Shown: positions 1 to 6,662 of the stretch, in pieces
Layout of the letters: every line of letters begins with the position of its first letter
Numbering within the stretch: position 1 is the stretch's first letter
Notes under the pieces: model-generated
Database searches by the model: none
What the model was told of the DNA's origin: nothing
Seen by the model: the letters and a program-made list of their open reading frames with translations, nothing else
Program-made: the position numbers and the translations under genes
Assembly: GCA_002413345.1 (NCBI GenBank)
Contig: DHWU01000029.1
Coordinates: 1 to 14,472 of the forward strand
Length of the DNA: 14,472 bases
Direction: 5' to 3'
Source: Propionibacteriaceae bacterium UBA5174
GTDB lineage: Bacteria > Actinomycetota > Actinomycetes > Propionibacteriales > Propionibacteriaceae

Positions 1-1
1 G

Positions 2-1006
2 AAGATCACCCAGTACACGCGGTACTTAACGATCGTGCTGGCCATCCTGAACTCAACTGCCTTCGTTACTTTGGCTGTGACCGGTCAACTTTTCCAAGGC
101 TGCTCGCCCACGCAATATCCGCTGATCTACGACACCGGATTGTTCCCGATCATCACCATGATTCTGATCATGACCGCCGGTACCGGTGTGATCATGTGGC
201 TTGGTGAGCTGATCACCGATCGTGGCGTCGGAAATGGCATGTCGGTGATGATCTTCACTCAGATCGCGGCGCAGTTCCCGGCCTCGCTGTGGGCCATCGC
301 TATCTCCCGCGGCACCATGGAAGGCAATGACAACCTGCCCAACGCGCAAGGTTGGTTGGTGTTCGCGGCCACCATCGGGATCGGACTGCTGGTGATGCTG
401 GCAGTCGTGTTCATGGAGCAGGCGCAGCGGCGGATCCCGGTGCAGTACGCCAAACGCATGGTTGGACGAAAGCTGATCGGTGGCAGCACCACCTACATTC
501 CGATCAAGGTCAATCAGGCTGGCGTAATCCCGGTCATTTTCGCCTCCTCGATCCTCTACCTGCCGGTCTTGTACGCTCAGTTCCAATCGAGCACCCCGGT
601 GGGGCAGTGGATCTCCACCTACCTGACTAACGGCAGTTGGCCATACGAGACTGTCTATTTCGTCTTGATCATCTTCTTTGCCTACTTCTACGTGTCGATC
701 ACCTTCGACCCGGTTGAGGTCAGCGACAACATGAAGAAGTACGGCGGGTTCATTCCGGGCATCCGCGCAGGCGGCCCAACTGAGCGGTATCTGGCTCATG
801 TGTTGTCCAGGTTGACTGCTCCTGGGTCTTTGTACTTGGGGATTGTCGCCATGATCCCAGCCATCGCGTTCGTGTTCTTCGGTACCCAGAACCAGTTCCC
901 CTTCGGCGGCACTTCGATTCTGATCATCGTCGGTGTGGGGCTGGACACGGTCAAGCAGATTCAGAGCCAGTTGCAGCAGCGTAGCTATGAGGGGTTCTTG
1001 AAGTGA
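2..1006 (+). CDS. secY: Protein translocase subunit SecY (5' truncated by window edge)
   Basis: Central pore subunit of the SecYEG translocon in the cytoplasmic membrane, which exports and inserts unfolded proteins with SecA or the ribosome. The open frame runs in from the window edge (KITQYTRYLTI then VLAILNSTAF), so the GTG at 35 is an internal valine and not a start. About 334 residues are visible. The usual family length is about 430-440, so roughly the first 100 residues (TM1-2, plug, start of TM3) lie outside. Visible family features are several long hydrophobic helices, the cytosolic loop with QAQRRIPVQYAKR, and the late loop with YGGFIPGIRAGGPTERYL. The gene ends at TGA 1004-1006 and overlaps adk by 4 nt (GTGA), which implies translational coupling. 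A secY-adk-map order is standard for the distal spc operon in actinobacteria. No damage is visible. Confidence 0.97.
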   Translation, partial: KITQYTRYLTIVLAILNSTAFVTLAVTGQLFQGCSPTQYPLIYDTGLFPIITMILIMTAGTGVIMWLGELITDRGVGNGMSVMIFTQIAAQFPASLWAIAISRGTMEGNDNLPNAQGWLVFAATIGIGLLVMLAVVFMEQAQRRIPVQYAKRMVGRKLIGGSTTYIPIKVNQAGVIPVIFASSILYLPVLYAQFQSSTPVGQWISTYLTNGSWPYETVYFVLIIFFAYFYVSITFDPVEVSDNMKKYGGFIPGIRAGGPTERYLAHVLSRLTAPGSLYLGIVAMIPAIAFVFFGTQNQFPFGGTSILIIVGVGLDTVKQIQSQLQQRSYEGFLK

Positions 1007-1575
1007 GGTTGCTGATTATGGGGCCGCCAGGGGTCGGTAAAGGCACCCAGGCGGCCGGGATCGCCGCGCACTATGGCATTCCGGCGATCTCCACTGGCGA
1101 TATCTTCAGAGCAAATGTGAAGGACCAGACCCCGCTTGGGCTGGAGGTTTCCAGAATCATCGCTGCTGGGAAATATGTTCCTGATGAGATCACTAACCAG
1201 ATTGTGGCTACTCGGCTGGCGCGCTCCGATGCCGCGAATGGTTGGTTGTTGGACGGCTACCCTCGGACTTCCGGCCAGGTCGCCGCGCTTGACCAAGCTT
1301 TGGCTTCGGCCGGGCATCAACTGGATGCGGTCATTTCGTTGTTCGCCGACCGTGACGAGTTGATGGGCCGTCTGTTGCGCCGGTCAGATGCCGAAGGGCG
1401 CGAGGATGATTGCGCGGACGTAATCCGGCATCGGATGGATGTCTACGCCCAGGCTACCGATCCATTGTTGGTGGAGTATCGCGGGCGAGGCAGCCTGGTC
1501 GAGGTGGACGGCATCGGCACGATCGAAGAAGTCGCTGCGCGGATCACTGCTGCGCTGGACGAGAAGATCGGATGA
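1003..1575 (+). CDS. adk: Adenylate kinase, short form
   Basis: Cytosolic nucleotide kinase that interconverts ATP + AMP and 2 ADP. The 190-residue protein starts at GTG 1003, with GAGGGG at 989-994 as ribosome binding site 8 nt upstream. The P-loop GPPGVGKGT is at residues 7-15, the AMP-binding region with STGD follows near residue 30, and the DGYPRT motif is near residues 83-88. The later segment LLRRSDAEGREDDCADVIRHRM matches the short family form, which lacks the long LID insertion and zinc-binding cysteines. That form is usual in actinobacteria. The start overlaps the secY stop by 4 nt, and the stop overlaps the map start by 4 nt (ATGA at 1572-1575), so the three genes are almost certainly one transcript. 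No internal promoter was seen. Confidence 0.96.
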   Translation: MRLLIMGPPGVGKGTQAAGIAAHYGIPAISTGDIFRANVKDQTPLGLEVSRIIAAGKYVPDEITNQIVATRLARSDAANGWLLDGYPRTSGQVAALDQALASAGHQLDAVISLFADRDELMGRLLRRSDAEGREDDCADVIRHRMDVYAQATDPLLVEYRGRGSLVEVDGIGTIEEVAARITAALDEKIG

Positions 1576-2420
1576 TTCGGCGACGCCGGACCTCGATTGA
1601 GGTCAAGTCAGCTTCTCAAATAGTCGCCATGCGGGCTGCTGGGTTGGTGGTTGCCGACATCTTGACCCGGCTGACTGAGGCCGGTCAGGCCGGAGTTACC
1701 ACTGCCGAACTGGACGCACTCGCCCGGGAGCGGATCGCTGCGGCTGGTGCAGTCTCTTCTTTTCTTGGCTATGGCAGTTCTTTCGGCTTGCCGCCGTTCC
1801 CTGCGGTGACTTGCATCTCGGTCAATGACGAGATCGTCCATGGCATCCCCGGAGAACGCGTCTTGGCTGACGGTGACCTAGTGAGTGTGGATTTTGGGGT
1901 CTCGCTTAATGGTTGGCATGCCGATTCGGCGGTCACCTTCGGAGTTGGCACCTTGTCAGCTGAACTATCAGATCTGAGCGAAACCACCAGGACTGCCATG
2001 TGGGACGGTCTCGCAGCCGCAAAAGTGGGTGGACGGATCGGCGATATCTCACATGCGGTGGAGACTTCGGTCCGGCGCCGGGGCGCGGGTTATGGAGTCG
2101 TGGCCGAATACACCGGTCACGGCATCGGTCGCGCTATGCATGAGCCGCCCGACGTGCCCAATGTTGGTCGGGCCGGGCGAGGCGAAGTGATTGGACCTGG
2201 TACCTGTCTAGCGATCGAACCGATGGTCACGCTTGGCACTGCGGCCACGGCCAACCTAGACGATGAATGGACGGTGGTAACCCGCGACGGTACTGCGTCC
2301 GCCCACTGGGAGCACACTGTGGCGGTGCTGCCGGATGGTTTGTGGGTGTTGACTGCAGCCGACGGCGGTGAAGCCGAATTGGGCGCTCGAGGCGTCCAGT
2401 TTGCGCCGTTAGCGGGATAA
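1572..2420 (+). CDS. map: Methionine aminopeptidase, type I
   Basis: Cytosolic metallopeptidase that removes the N-terminal methionine from nascent proteins whose second residue is small. The start is ATG 1572, in the 4-nt overlap with adk and with GAGAAG at 1561-1566 upstream. An in-frame extension to 1410 exists but runs inside adk and is rejected. The product is 282 residues. All five expected metal ligands are visible: D107 (VDFG), D118 (ADSA), H183 (TGHGIG), E216 (AIEP) and E247 (WEH). The substrate-contact histidine is H90 (VHGIP). The chain is a little longer than the E. coli enzyme because of about 25 C-terminal residues after the WEHTVAV core. The N terminus has no extra zinc-finger domain. 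In many bacteria infA follows map, but here an RDD gene follows. Confidence 0.96.
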   Translation: MIRRRRTSIEVKSASQIVAMRAAGLVVADILTRLTEAGQAGVTTAELDALARERIAAAGAVSSFLGYGSSFGLPPFPAVTCISVNDEIVHGIPGERVLADGDLVSVDFGVSLNGWHADSAVTFGVGTLSAELSDLSETTRTAMWDGLAAAKVGGRIGDISHAVETSVRRRGAGYGVVAEYTGHGIGRAMHEPPDVPNVGRAGRGEVIGPGTCLAIEPMVTLGTAATANLDDEWTVVTRDGTASAHWEHTVAVLPDGLWVLTAADGGEAELGARGVQFAPLAG

Positions 2421-2422
2421 GC

Positions 2423-2494
2423 ATGCAACCCTGCCATTGGGCGGTAGCACCGATTCTTGGTGCCAGCCTCGTGGCAAGTATCCTGTGCCGGTGA
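2423..2494 (+). CDS. Possible 23-aa leader ORF linking map to the RDD gene
   Basis: A short frame begins with ATG 2 nt after the map stop. An SD-like GGGA at 2414-2417 lies 5 nt upstream, and the frame ends with TGA at 2492-2494. The predicted peptide is MQPCHWAVAPILGASLVASI followed by LCR, moderately hydrophobic and without a recognised family. Its stop overlaps the GTG at 2491 by 4 nt (GTGA), the same junction type used at secY-adk, adk-map, rsmH-ftsL, ftsL-ftsI and murF-mraY in this window. That geometry suggests a coupling ORF which carries ribosomes into the RDD gene. Chance is a serious alternative, because the frame is short and no homologue is known to me. Confidence 0.25.
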   Translation: MQPCHWAVAPILGASLVASILCR

Positions 2495-3216
2495 CAGCCA
2501 ATCCGAGGCAACGCATGCTGGCCGCACTCATCGACATCGGCCTGATGCTGGGCTGGGCGCTGCTCATGGGTGTTGGGCAGGCACTCGCAGCCATGTTGGG
2601 GCTGCCTATTCGCTTCGGGCCCTTCGGGTACAACTTGTTTTCGCTGGCATTGGTAGTGCTGCCGGTAACCATCGCCTTCACCGTGCTGGAAGCTGGGCGC
2701 TATGAGGCCACCCCCGGAAAGCTGAAGCTGGGGCTACGGGTACGAAGCGATCCGTGGGGGGACCGACTGACCTGGCCGCGTTCGCTGGCTCGTAATCTTC
2801 TCAAACTCGGCCTGCCGTGGACGCTGGCGCAATCGGCGGCGCTCGCACTGGTCTCGGACCCCGCATTGGATGCAATCGCCGGTGCGGCGTTCGCAGCAAT
2901 CGTGCCGCTGGCCTATCTGGTGTCCCTGTTCATGGGGGACGGGCGCACGATCTATGACTGGATCACCGGTACCCAAGTGATCACGACTGCCGCTGGACGT
3001 CGCTTCGCTGCGCCGGCGCCAGAACCTGATCTGGAACCGGCGTCAGAACCTGATCTGGAACCGGCGCCAGAACCTGATCTTGAGTCAGCACCAGCATCCA
3101 ACCAGCAGTCTGTGGGGATTGGGCACGATGAGGTCAATGCCGTGCCCGATGTTAGAGCTGATGATTCGCCAACCGAGACCGGTTTGGGTGTGGGACGGCG
3201 CGTGCAGTCGTCTTGA
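2491..3216 (+). CDS. RDD-family membrane protein with acidic Pro/Glu repeat tail
   Basis: Predicted polytopic membrane protein of unknown function, about 241 residues. From GTG 2491 it opens VTANPRQRMLAALIDIGLML, matching the usual RDD-domain beginning (R-x-R-hydrophobic-A-x-L-I-D). Further RDD signatures are TPGKLKLGLRV in the central loop and the late IYDWITGTQVI, equivalent to the family's D-x-x-x-GT motif. Four hydrophobic stretches are visible: about residues 10-36, 45-68, 98-120 and 126-148. The last 70 or so residues are hydrophilic and Pro/Glu/Asp-rich, with a threefold EPDLEP-type repeat. The start is uncertain. GTG 2485, TTG 2437 and ATG 2515 (with GAGG at 2505-2508) are in frame, and none has a convincing full ribosome binding site. 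I prefer 2491 because the RDD motif begins immediately after it and it overlaps the preceding short ORF by GTGA. Confidence 0.85.
   Translation: MTANPRQRMLAALIDIGLMLGWALLMGVGQALAAMLGLPIRFGPFGYNLFSLALVVLPVTIAFTVLEAGRYEATPGKLKLGLRVRSDPWGDRLTWPRSLARNLLKLGLPWTLAQSAALALVSDPALDAIAGAAFAAIVPLAYLVSLFMGDGRTIYDWITGTQVITTAAGRRFAAPAPEPDLEPASEPDLEPAPEPDLESAPASNQQSVGIGHDEVNAVPDVRADDSPTETGLGVGRRVQSS
3015..3088 (+). repeat. Three in-frame 24-nt tandem repeats in the RDD gene
   Basis: The unit starting ggcgccagaacctgatctgg recurs at 3015, 3039 and 3063. The first two copies differ by one base, and the third diverges towards its 3' end. Each unit adds eight residues of the type APEPDLEP to the hydrophilic C-terminal tail. 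The copies stay in frame, so copy-number change would alter tail length without a frameshift. Confidence 0.9.
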
Positions 3217-3251
3217 AACCCAGGTGCCATCTGTCTGAAACATGGCGCTCA

Positions 3252-3257
3252 TAGCCT
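3252..3257 (+). promoter_or_regulatory. Candidate -10 box of a leaderless promoter (TAGCCT)
   Basis: TAGCCT fits the actinobacterial TANNNT -10 pattern. Exactly 7 nt separate it from the GTG at 3265, so transcription would start at or next to the start codon. No Shine-Dalgarno-like sequence precedes that GTG, which supports leaderless initiation. No good -35 hexamer is seen at the right distance. The box lies in the only gap (3217-3264) ahead of the three-gene operon. Confidence 0.5.
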
Positions 3258-3264
3258 GACTGAC

Positions 3265-4830
3265 GTGAGCCTGCTGTTTCGTGATTACGCTGGCACCCCC
3301 AAAGCATTCGACGAGGTGGTGGGTGCTGAGGGCGTCCGCGTGGCCTACGGTTCGGTGTTGCGCCAGTTGGCGAAACTTGACTCCGAAGAGGTGCGCTCAC
3401 GTGCCGAATACCTCAAATCAACTTATCTTGACCAGGGCGTGACCTTCGACATCGGCGGTGAAGAGCGGCCGTTCCCCTTGGACATCGTGCCCCGGGTGCT
3501 GTTGGCCGATGAATGGACTGAGGTTGAAGCTGGGGTAATCCAGCGAGTGCAGGCGTTGGAGGCGTTTCTGGCTGATGTCTACGGCGAGGGACGGGCGTTT
3601 CGCGACGGAGTGATTCCACGTCGAGTGGTGGTCACTTCGCCGCATTACCACCGAGTGATGGCCGGGGTCCGGCCGCCGAATGGTGTGCGCTGCCATGTGG
3701 CTGGGATCGACCTGGTGCGCGACGAGGTCGGCCGCTTTCGGGTGCTTGAGGACAACGTTCGAGTCCCGTCCGGGGTTTCCTATGTGATGACTAACCGTCG
3801 GGCCATGTTCTCTGCGCTTCCGGAGGTGACTAGCAGACATCGGATTCGCCCCGTTGAGGGGTACCCATTACAGCTGTTGGCGGCGCTGCGGGCGTCCGCG
3901 CCGTCCGGAGTGAACGACCCGACAGTGGTGGTGCTGACCCCAGGAGTGCATAACTCGGCGTACTTTGAACACGCCCTGTTGGCCCGAATGATGGGGGTCG
4001 AACTGGTTGAGGGACGCGATCTGGTCTGTCACAACGGCCGGGTTTCGATCCGGACTACTCAGGGCCTTCGGCCGGTGCATGTGATCTATCGGCGAATCGA
4101 TGATGAGTATCTTGACCCGGCCCAGTTCCGCTCCGATTCGATGCTTGGTTGTGCGGGCCTGATCACTGCGGCGCGGGCGGGCAATGTGACTATCGCCAAC
4201 GCGGTCGGCAACGGGGTGGCCGACGACAAGCTGGTTTACACCTATATCCCAGATTTGATCCGTTACTACCTCAACGAGGAGCCCAAGCTGGCTGGTGTGG
4301 ATACCTGGCGCTTGGAAGATCCACTACATCGAGAGGAAGTCTTGGATCGGCTCGACGAGTTGGTGCTCAAACCGGTCGATGGCTCCGGTGGCAAAGGAAT
4401 TGTGATCGGGCCGAAGGCCACGTCGAAACAGCTTGAGGTGTTGCGCGCAAGAATCCAGAAGGATCCCCGTGGGTGGATCGCGCAGCCGGTGGTGCAGCTT
4501 TCTACGGTGCCGACGATGATCGATGGGACGATGGCGCCCCGCCACGTCGATTTACGTCCGTTCGCAGTCAATTCCGGTGACGGGGTTTACGTGTTGCCCG
4601 GTGGCCTGACCCGGGTGGCGTTGCCGGAAGGCGAACTCATCGTTAACTCCAGCCAGGGTGGCGGCTCCAAGGACACCTGGGTGTTGGCTCGCGATGGGGT
4701 GCGGGGTAAACGGCGACGGCGACGCGGCCGAGACACGGTCTCTCCGGTTCCGTTGGGCGAACTTGGCGAAGAACGGCTGGCGAAACAGCAGGCGCAGCAG
4801 CAGCAGCAAAAGGTGGCTCCGTCATGCTGA
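3265..4830 (+). CDS. Circularly permuted ATP-grasp protein (COG2308 type)
   Basis: Predicted ATP-dependent carboxylate-amine ligase of the circularly permuted type-2 ATP-grasp family. Comparative genomics proposes that the family makes peptide bonds in a small peptide or peptide tag. The substrate is unknown. The protein has 521 residues from GTG 3265. Family signatures are the N-terminal RDYAGTPKAFDEVV, the central DLVRDEVGRFRVLEDNVRVPSG block and the nucleotide-binding LVLKPVDGSGGKG at residues 366-378. The later DLRPFAV and NSSQGGGSKDTWV blocks are also present. After the core come a basic run at about 482-489 (K followed by RRRRR-G-R) and a glutamine-rich end encoded by CAG repeats. The stop overlaps the alpha-E gene by 7 nt. 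The three-gene order matches what I recall for M. tuberculosis Rv2411c-Rv2410c-Rv2409c. Function remains prediction. Confidence 0.92.
   Translation: MSLLFRDYAGTPKAFDEVVGAEGVRVAYGSVLRQLAKLDSEEVRSRAEYLKSTYLDQGVTFDIGGEERPFPLDIVPRVLLADEWTEVEAGVIQRVQALEAFLADVYGEGRAFRDGVIPRRVVVTSPHYHRVMAGVRPPNGVRCHVAGIDLVRDEVGRFRVLEDNVRVPSGVSYVMTNRRAMFSALPEVTSRHRIRPVEGYPLQLLAALRASAPSGVNDPTVVVLTPGVHNSAYFEHALLARMMGVELVEGRDLVCHNGRVSIRTTQGLRPVHVIYRRIDDEYLDPAQFRSDSMLGCAGLITAARAGNVTIANAVGNGVADDKLVYTYIPDLIRYYLNEEPKLAGVDTWRLEDPLHREEVLDRLDELVLKPVDGSGGKGIVIGPKATSKQLEVLRARIQKDPRGWIAQPVVQLSTVPTMIDGTMAPRHVDLRPFAVNSGDGVYVLPGGLTRVALPEGELIVNSSQGGGSKDTWVLARDGVRGKRRRRRGRDTVSPVPLGELGEERLAKQQAQQQQQKVAPSC
4786..4809 (+). repeat. CAG-rich microsatellite coding for a polyglutamine tail
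   Basis: CAGCAG, then GCG, then four CAG and one CAA codons form a short trinucleotide tract in the reading frame of the ATP-grasp gene. It encodes the QQAQQQQQ stretch eight to fifteen residues before the natural stop. Such a tract is prone to in-frame slippage. It lies just upstream of the downstream gene's start at 4824, whose ribosome binding site (AAGGTGG, 4809-4815) begins where the tract ends. Confidence 0.75.
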
Positions 4831-5744
4831 GCCGGATTGCCGAATCACTCTTCTGGATCGGCCGCTATCTGGAGCGGGCCGAAGACACCTGCCGGATCTT
4901 GGAGATGCATCTGCAGGTGCTACTCGACGATCCTTCGGTGGATCAGGAAGATGCCGCAATCACCTTGCTGATGGTGATGGGGGCGCCGACTGCAGAGTCG
5001 GTAGAGACTGGCGAAGTCTTGCGCACTCTTTGCTACGACCCGGCCTCACAGGCATCGGTGGCAGCAGCGTTAGCCGGTGCCAGGGAGGCATCTCGGCGAG
5101 CCAGAGAGACTGTGTCCAGTGAAATGTGGGAGGCGATCAACACCACCTGGAACTCAGTGCGTGGCGGCCGGTTGCAGCGGATGCGACCCGCATCGGCCTT
5201 TCGGCTAGTTAGGGAGCGCTGCGCGGTGATCACCGGCACTGCCGATCAGACGATGAGTCACGATGAGGGTTGGCAGTTCCTCACCCTGGGACGCGCCATC
5301 GAGCGGGTAGATATGACCGCTCGCTTGATCTCTACCGCCCAAGTCACGGGCACCCAAAGTGCTTGGAACAATGTCTTGCGCGGTTGTGGTGCACATCACG
5401 CCTTCGTCCGCTCTTATGGTGGGGTCACTACTGATCGGGATGCCGCCGAATTCGTGCTGCTGGACCGGTTGTTTCCACGCTCAGTGGTGCACAATCTGCG
5501 GGCGGCTCAGGTTGCGCTGGATTCGCTCGGTCTCTCGGTTAACAACCGAGGCTACGAAGATGAGGCCACTCGGCTATTGGGTACAGCGCGGGCAGCCTTG
5601 GAATATCGCGATCCTGGACGCGTCTTGGATGAACTGCCGCAACGCATGGCTGAACTGCAGCGAACTTGCAACAAGGTGAGTCAGGCGGTCACTGAGCGGT
5701 ATTTCAGCGGTTCCACCCCGGCCAGTTGGAGTGGAGGCAACTAG
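4824..5744 (+). CDS. Alpha-E domain protein (DUF403 / COG2307)
   Basis: All-helical protein of the alpha-E family, almost always encoded beside a circularly permuted ATP-grasp ligase and a transglutaminase-like protein. It is inferred to be a partner in the same peptide-forming or modifying reaction, with no proven activity. The 306-residue product opens with the family hallmark MLSRIAESLFWIGRYLERAE, followed by DTCRILEMHLQ. Other family blocks are ETVSSEMWEAINTTW and WQFLTLGRAIERVDMTARL, and the C terminus is LQRTCNKVSQAVTERYF. There is no signal peptide or membrane helix, so it should be cytosolic. The start ATG overlaps the upstream stop by 7 nt, and the stop TAG shares one base with the next GTG. 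Cotranslation of the three genes is therefore likely. Confidence 0.93.
   Translation: MLSRIAESLFWIGRYLERAEDTCRILEMHLQVLLDDPSVDQEDAAITLLMVMGAPTAESVETGEVLRTLCYDPASQASVAAALAGAREASRRARETVSSEMWEAINTTWNSVRGGRLQRMRPASAFRLVRERCAVITGTADQTMSHDEGWQFLTLGRAIERVDMTARLISTAQVTGTQSAWNNVLRGCGAHHAFVRSYGGVTTDRDAAEFVLLDRLFPRSVVHNLRAAQVALDSLGLSVNNRGYEDEATRLLGTARAALEYRDPGRVLDELPQRMAELQRTCNKVSQAVTERYFSGSTPASWSGGN
5733..5737 (+). promoter_or_regulatory. Ribosome binding site GGAGG that fixes the transglutaminase start
   Basis: GGAGG sits 6 nt before GTG 5744 and inside the last codons of the alpha-E gene. An in-frame ATG at 5726 lies upstream of this site and has no comparable one. The GTG is therefore the better start. 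Confidence 0.8.
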
Positions 5745-6589
5745 TGGCTAGACAATTACGGGTCGTTCATCACACTGGCTATAGCTACACCGGGCTAGTC
5801 AGCGCTTCGCATAACGAGGCGCGAATGACCCCGCGCGCGACTCGGGAGCAGTCGGTGGCCGCGACCCGGCTAGACATCAGTCCGGTGGCCTGGACCCATT
5901 CCTTTGTGGATTATTGGGGCAGTGCGGTGACGGCCTTTGAGATCGCTGAGCCTCACGATCGGCTGGAGGTGGTGGCGACCAGCACGATTGACGTTGGTGA
6001 TCGGCTGAGCGTCGGACCAGGGGTTGCCTGGGCAGACCTTGCCGATCCCAAATTCGTTGACCAACAGGTTGAGATGCTCACGATCAGTGACCATGTGGAT
6101 CCTGGCGCTGAGTTGCGCCGAATCGCGCTTGACGCTGCGCGGCGTGCAGAGCATCCCGCGGATGCGGTGGCCGCGATTATCGACCGGATCCGGGACCAAG
6201 TGGCCTACGTTCCCGGATCCACCGAGGTGAACACCCAGGCGAGCTCGGTTTGGGAGTCTGAGGCCGGGGTCTGCCAGGACTTGGTGCATCTTGGTCTGGG
6301 CGCATTGCGGACGGTCGGGATACCGGCACGCTATGTGTCGGGCTATGTGATGCCATCGGCCAGCCCGGTAGTGGGTGAGGTGCAGACGGGGGAGTCGCAC
6401 GCCTGGTTGCAGTACTGGGATGGTGCCTGGGTAGGCCTAGACCCCACCAATGATTCGGCGCCGGGCGACTACCACGTCGAAATCGGGGTAGGACGCGACT
6501 ATTTCGACGTGCCGCCGCTGAAGGGCGTCTATGCGGGATCGGAAGCTTCGGGGATGTTCGTCGAGGTCGAAATCACAGTGTTGGCTTGA
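5744..6589 (+). CDS. Transglutaminase-like cysteine peptidase (COG1305 type)
   Basis: Papain-fold transglutaminase-like protein, predicted to hydrolyse or transfer peptide bonds made by the neighbouring ATP-grasp ligase. The product is 281 residues from GTG 5744. The N-terminal beta-rich region begins ARQLRVVHHTGYSYTG, typical of the bacterial transglutaminase N-domain. The catalytic triad is complete: C177 (EAGVCQDLVHL), H219 (GESHAWLQYW) and D233 (GLDPTND). There is no signal peptide or transmembrane segment, so a cytosolic location is inferred. The gene is the last of the operon, sharing one nucleotide (TAGTG) with the alpha-E stop. No Anbu/HslV-like peptidase, which accompanies some related operons, is encoded next to it in this window. 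No clear terminator follows. Confidence 0.93.
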   Translation: MARQLRVVHHTGYSYTGLVSASHNEARMTPRATREQSVAATRLDISPVAWTHSFVDYWGSAVTAFEIAEPHDRLEVVATSTIDVGDRLSVGPGVAWADLADPKFVDQQVEMLTISDHVDPGAELRRIALDAARRAEHPADAVAAIIDRIRDQVAYVPGSTEVNTQASSVWESEAGVCQDLVHLGLGALRTVGIPARYVSGYVMPSASPVVGEVQTGESHAWLQYWDGAWVGLDPTNDSAPGDYHVEIGVGRDYFDVPPLKGVYAGSEASGMFVEVEITVLA

Positions 6590-6601
6590 CGCGTGTCGGG
6601 C

Positions 6602-6632
6602 TTGACCGGAGGGGTCGGCGATCGCCTACGAT
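6602..6632 (+). promoter_or_regulatory. Candidate sigma-A-type promoter (TTGACC ... TACGAT)
   Basis: TTGACC at 6602-6607 matches five of six bases of the -35 consensus. TACGAT at 6627-6632 fits the actinobacterial TANNNT -10 box. The 19-nt spacer is at the long end of the normal range. Transcription would start near 6639, at the edge of the palindrome at 6641-6656. The promoter lies just after the transglutaminase stop and points towards DUF3040. Confidence 0.55.
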
Positions 6633-6640
6633 AGAGGTAA

Positions 6641-6656
6641 TCGAAAGCGCGTTCGA
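6641..6656 (+). promoter_or_regulatory. LexA/SOS-box-like palindrome
   Basis: TCGAAAGCGCGTTCGA differs at one position from the actinobacterial SOS-box pattern TCGAAC-N4-GTTCGA. It fits 13 of 14 positions of the Gram-positive pattern CGAACRNRYGTTYG. The palindrome extends one base each side (ATCGAA at 6640-6645, TTCGAT at 6652-6657). It begins about 8 nt after the -10 box at 6627-6632, where bound LexA could block transcription start. LexA itself is not in the window, so binding is inference. Confidence 0.5.
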
Positions 6657-6662
6657 TAAGCT

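Noticed and set aside
53..799. Long open frame on the minus strand opposite secY
   Set aside because: The + strand encodes a conserved SecY throughout. The minus product is low in hydrophobic residues, resembles no family and is a codon-bias shadow.
1410..1571. In-frame N-terminal extension of map
   Set aside because: It would overlap adk by 166 nt. ATG 1572 gives the normal MetAP N terminus and the ATGA junction.
3224..3248. GTGCCAT / ATGGCGC hairpin after the RDD gene as a terminator
   Set aside because: The stem is only 7 bp with one wobble and an 11-nt loop, and no T tract follows.
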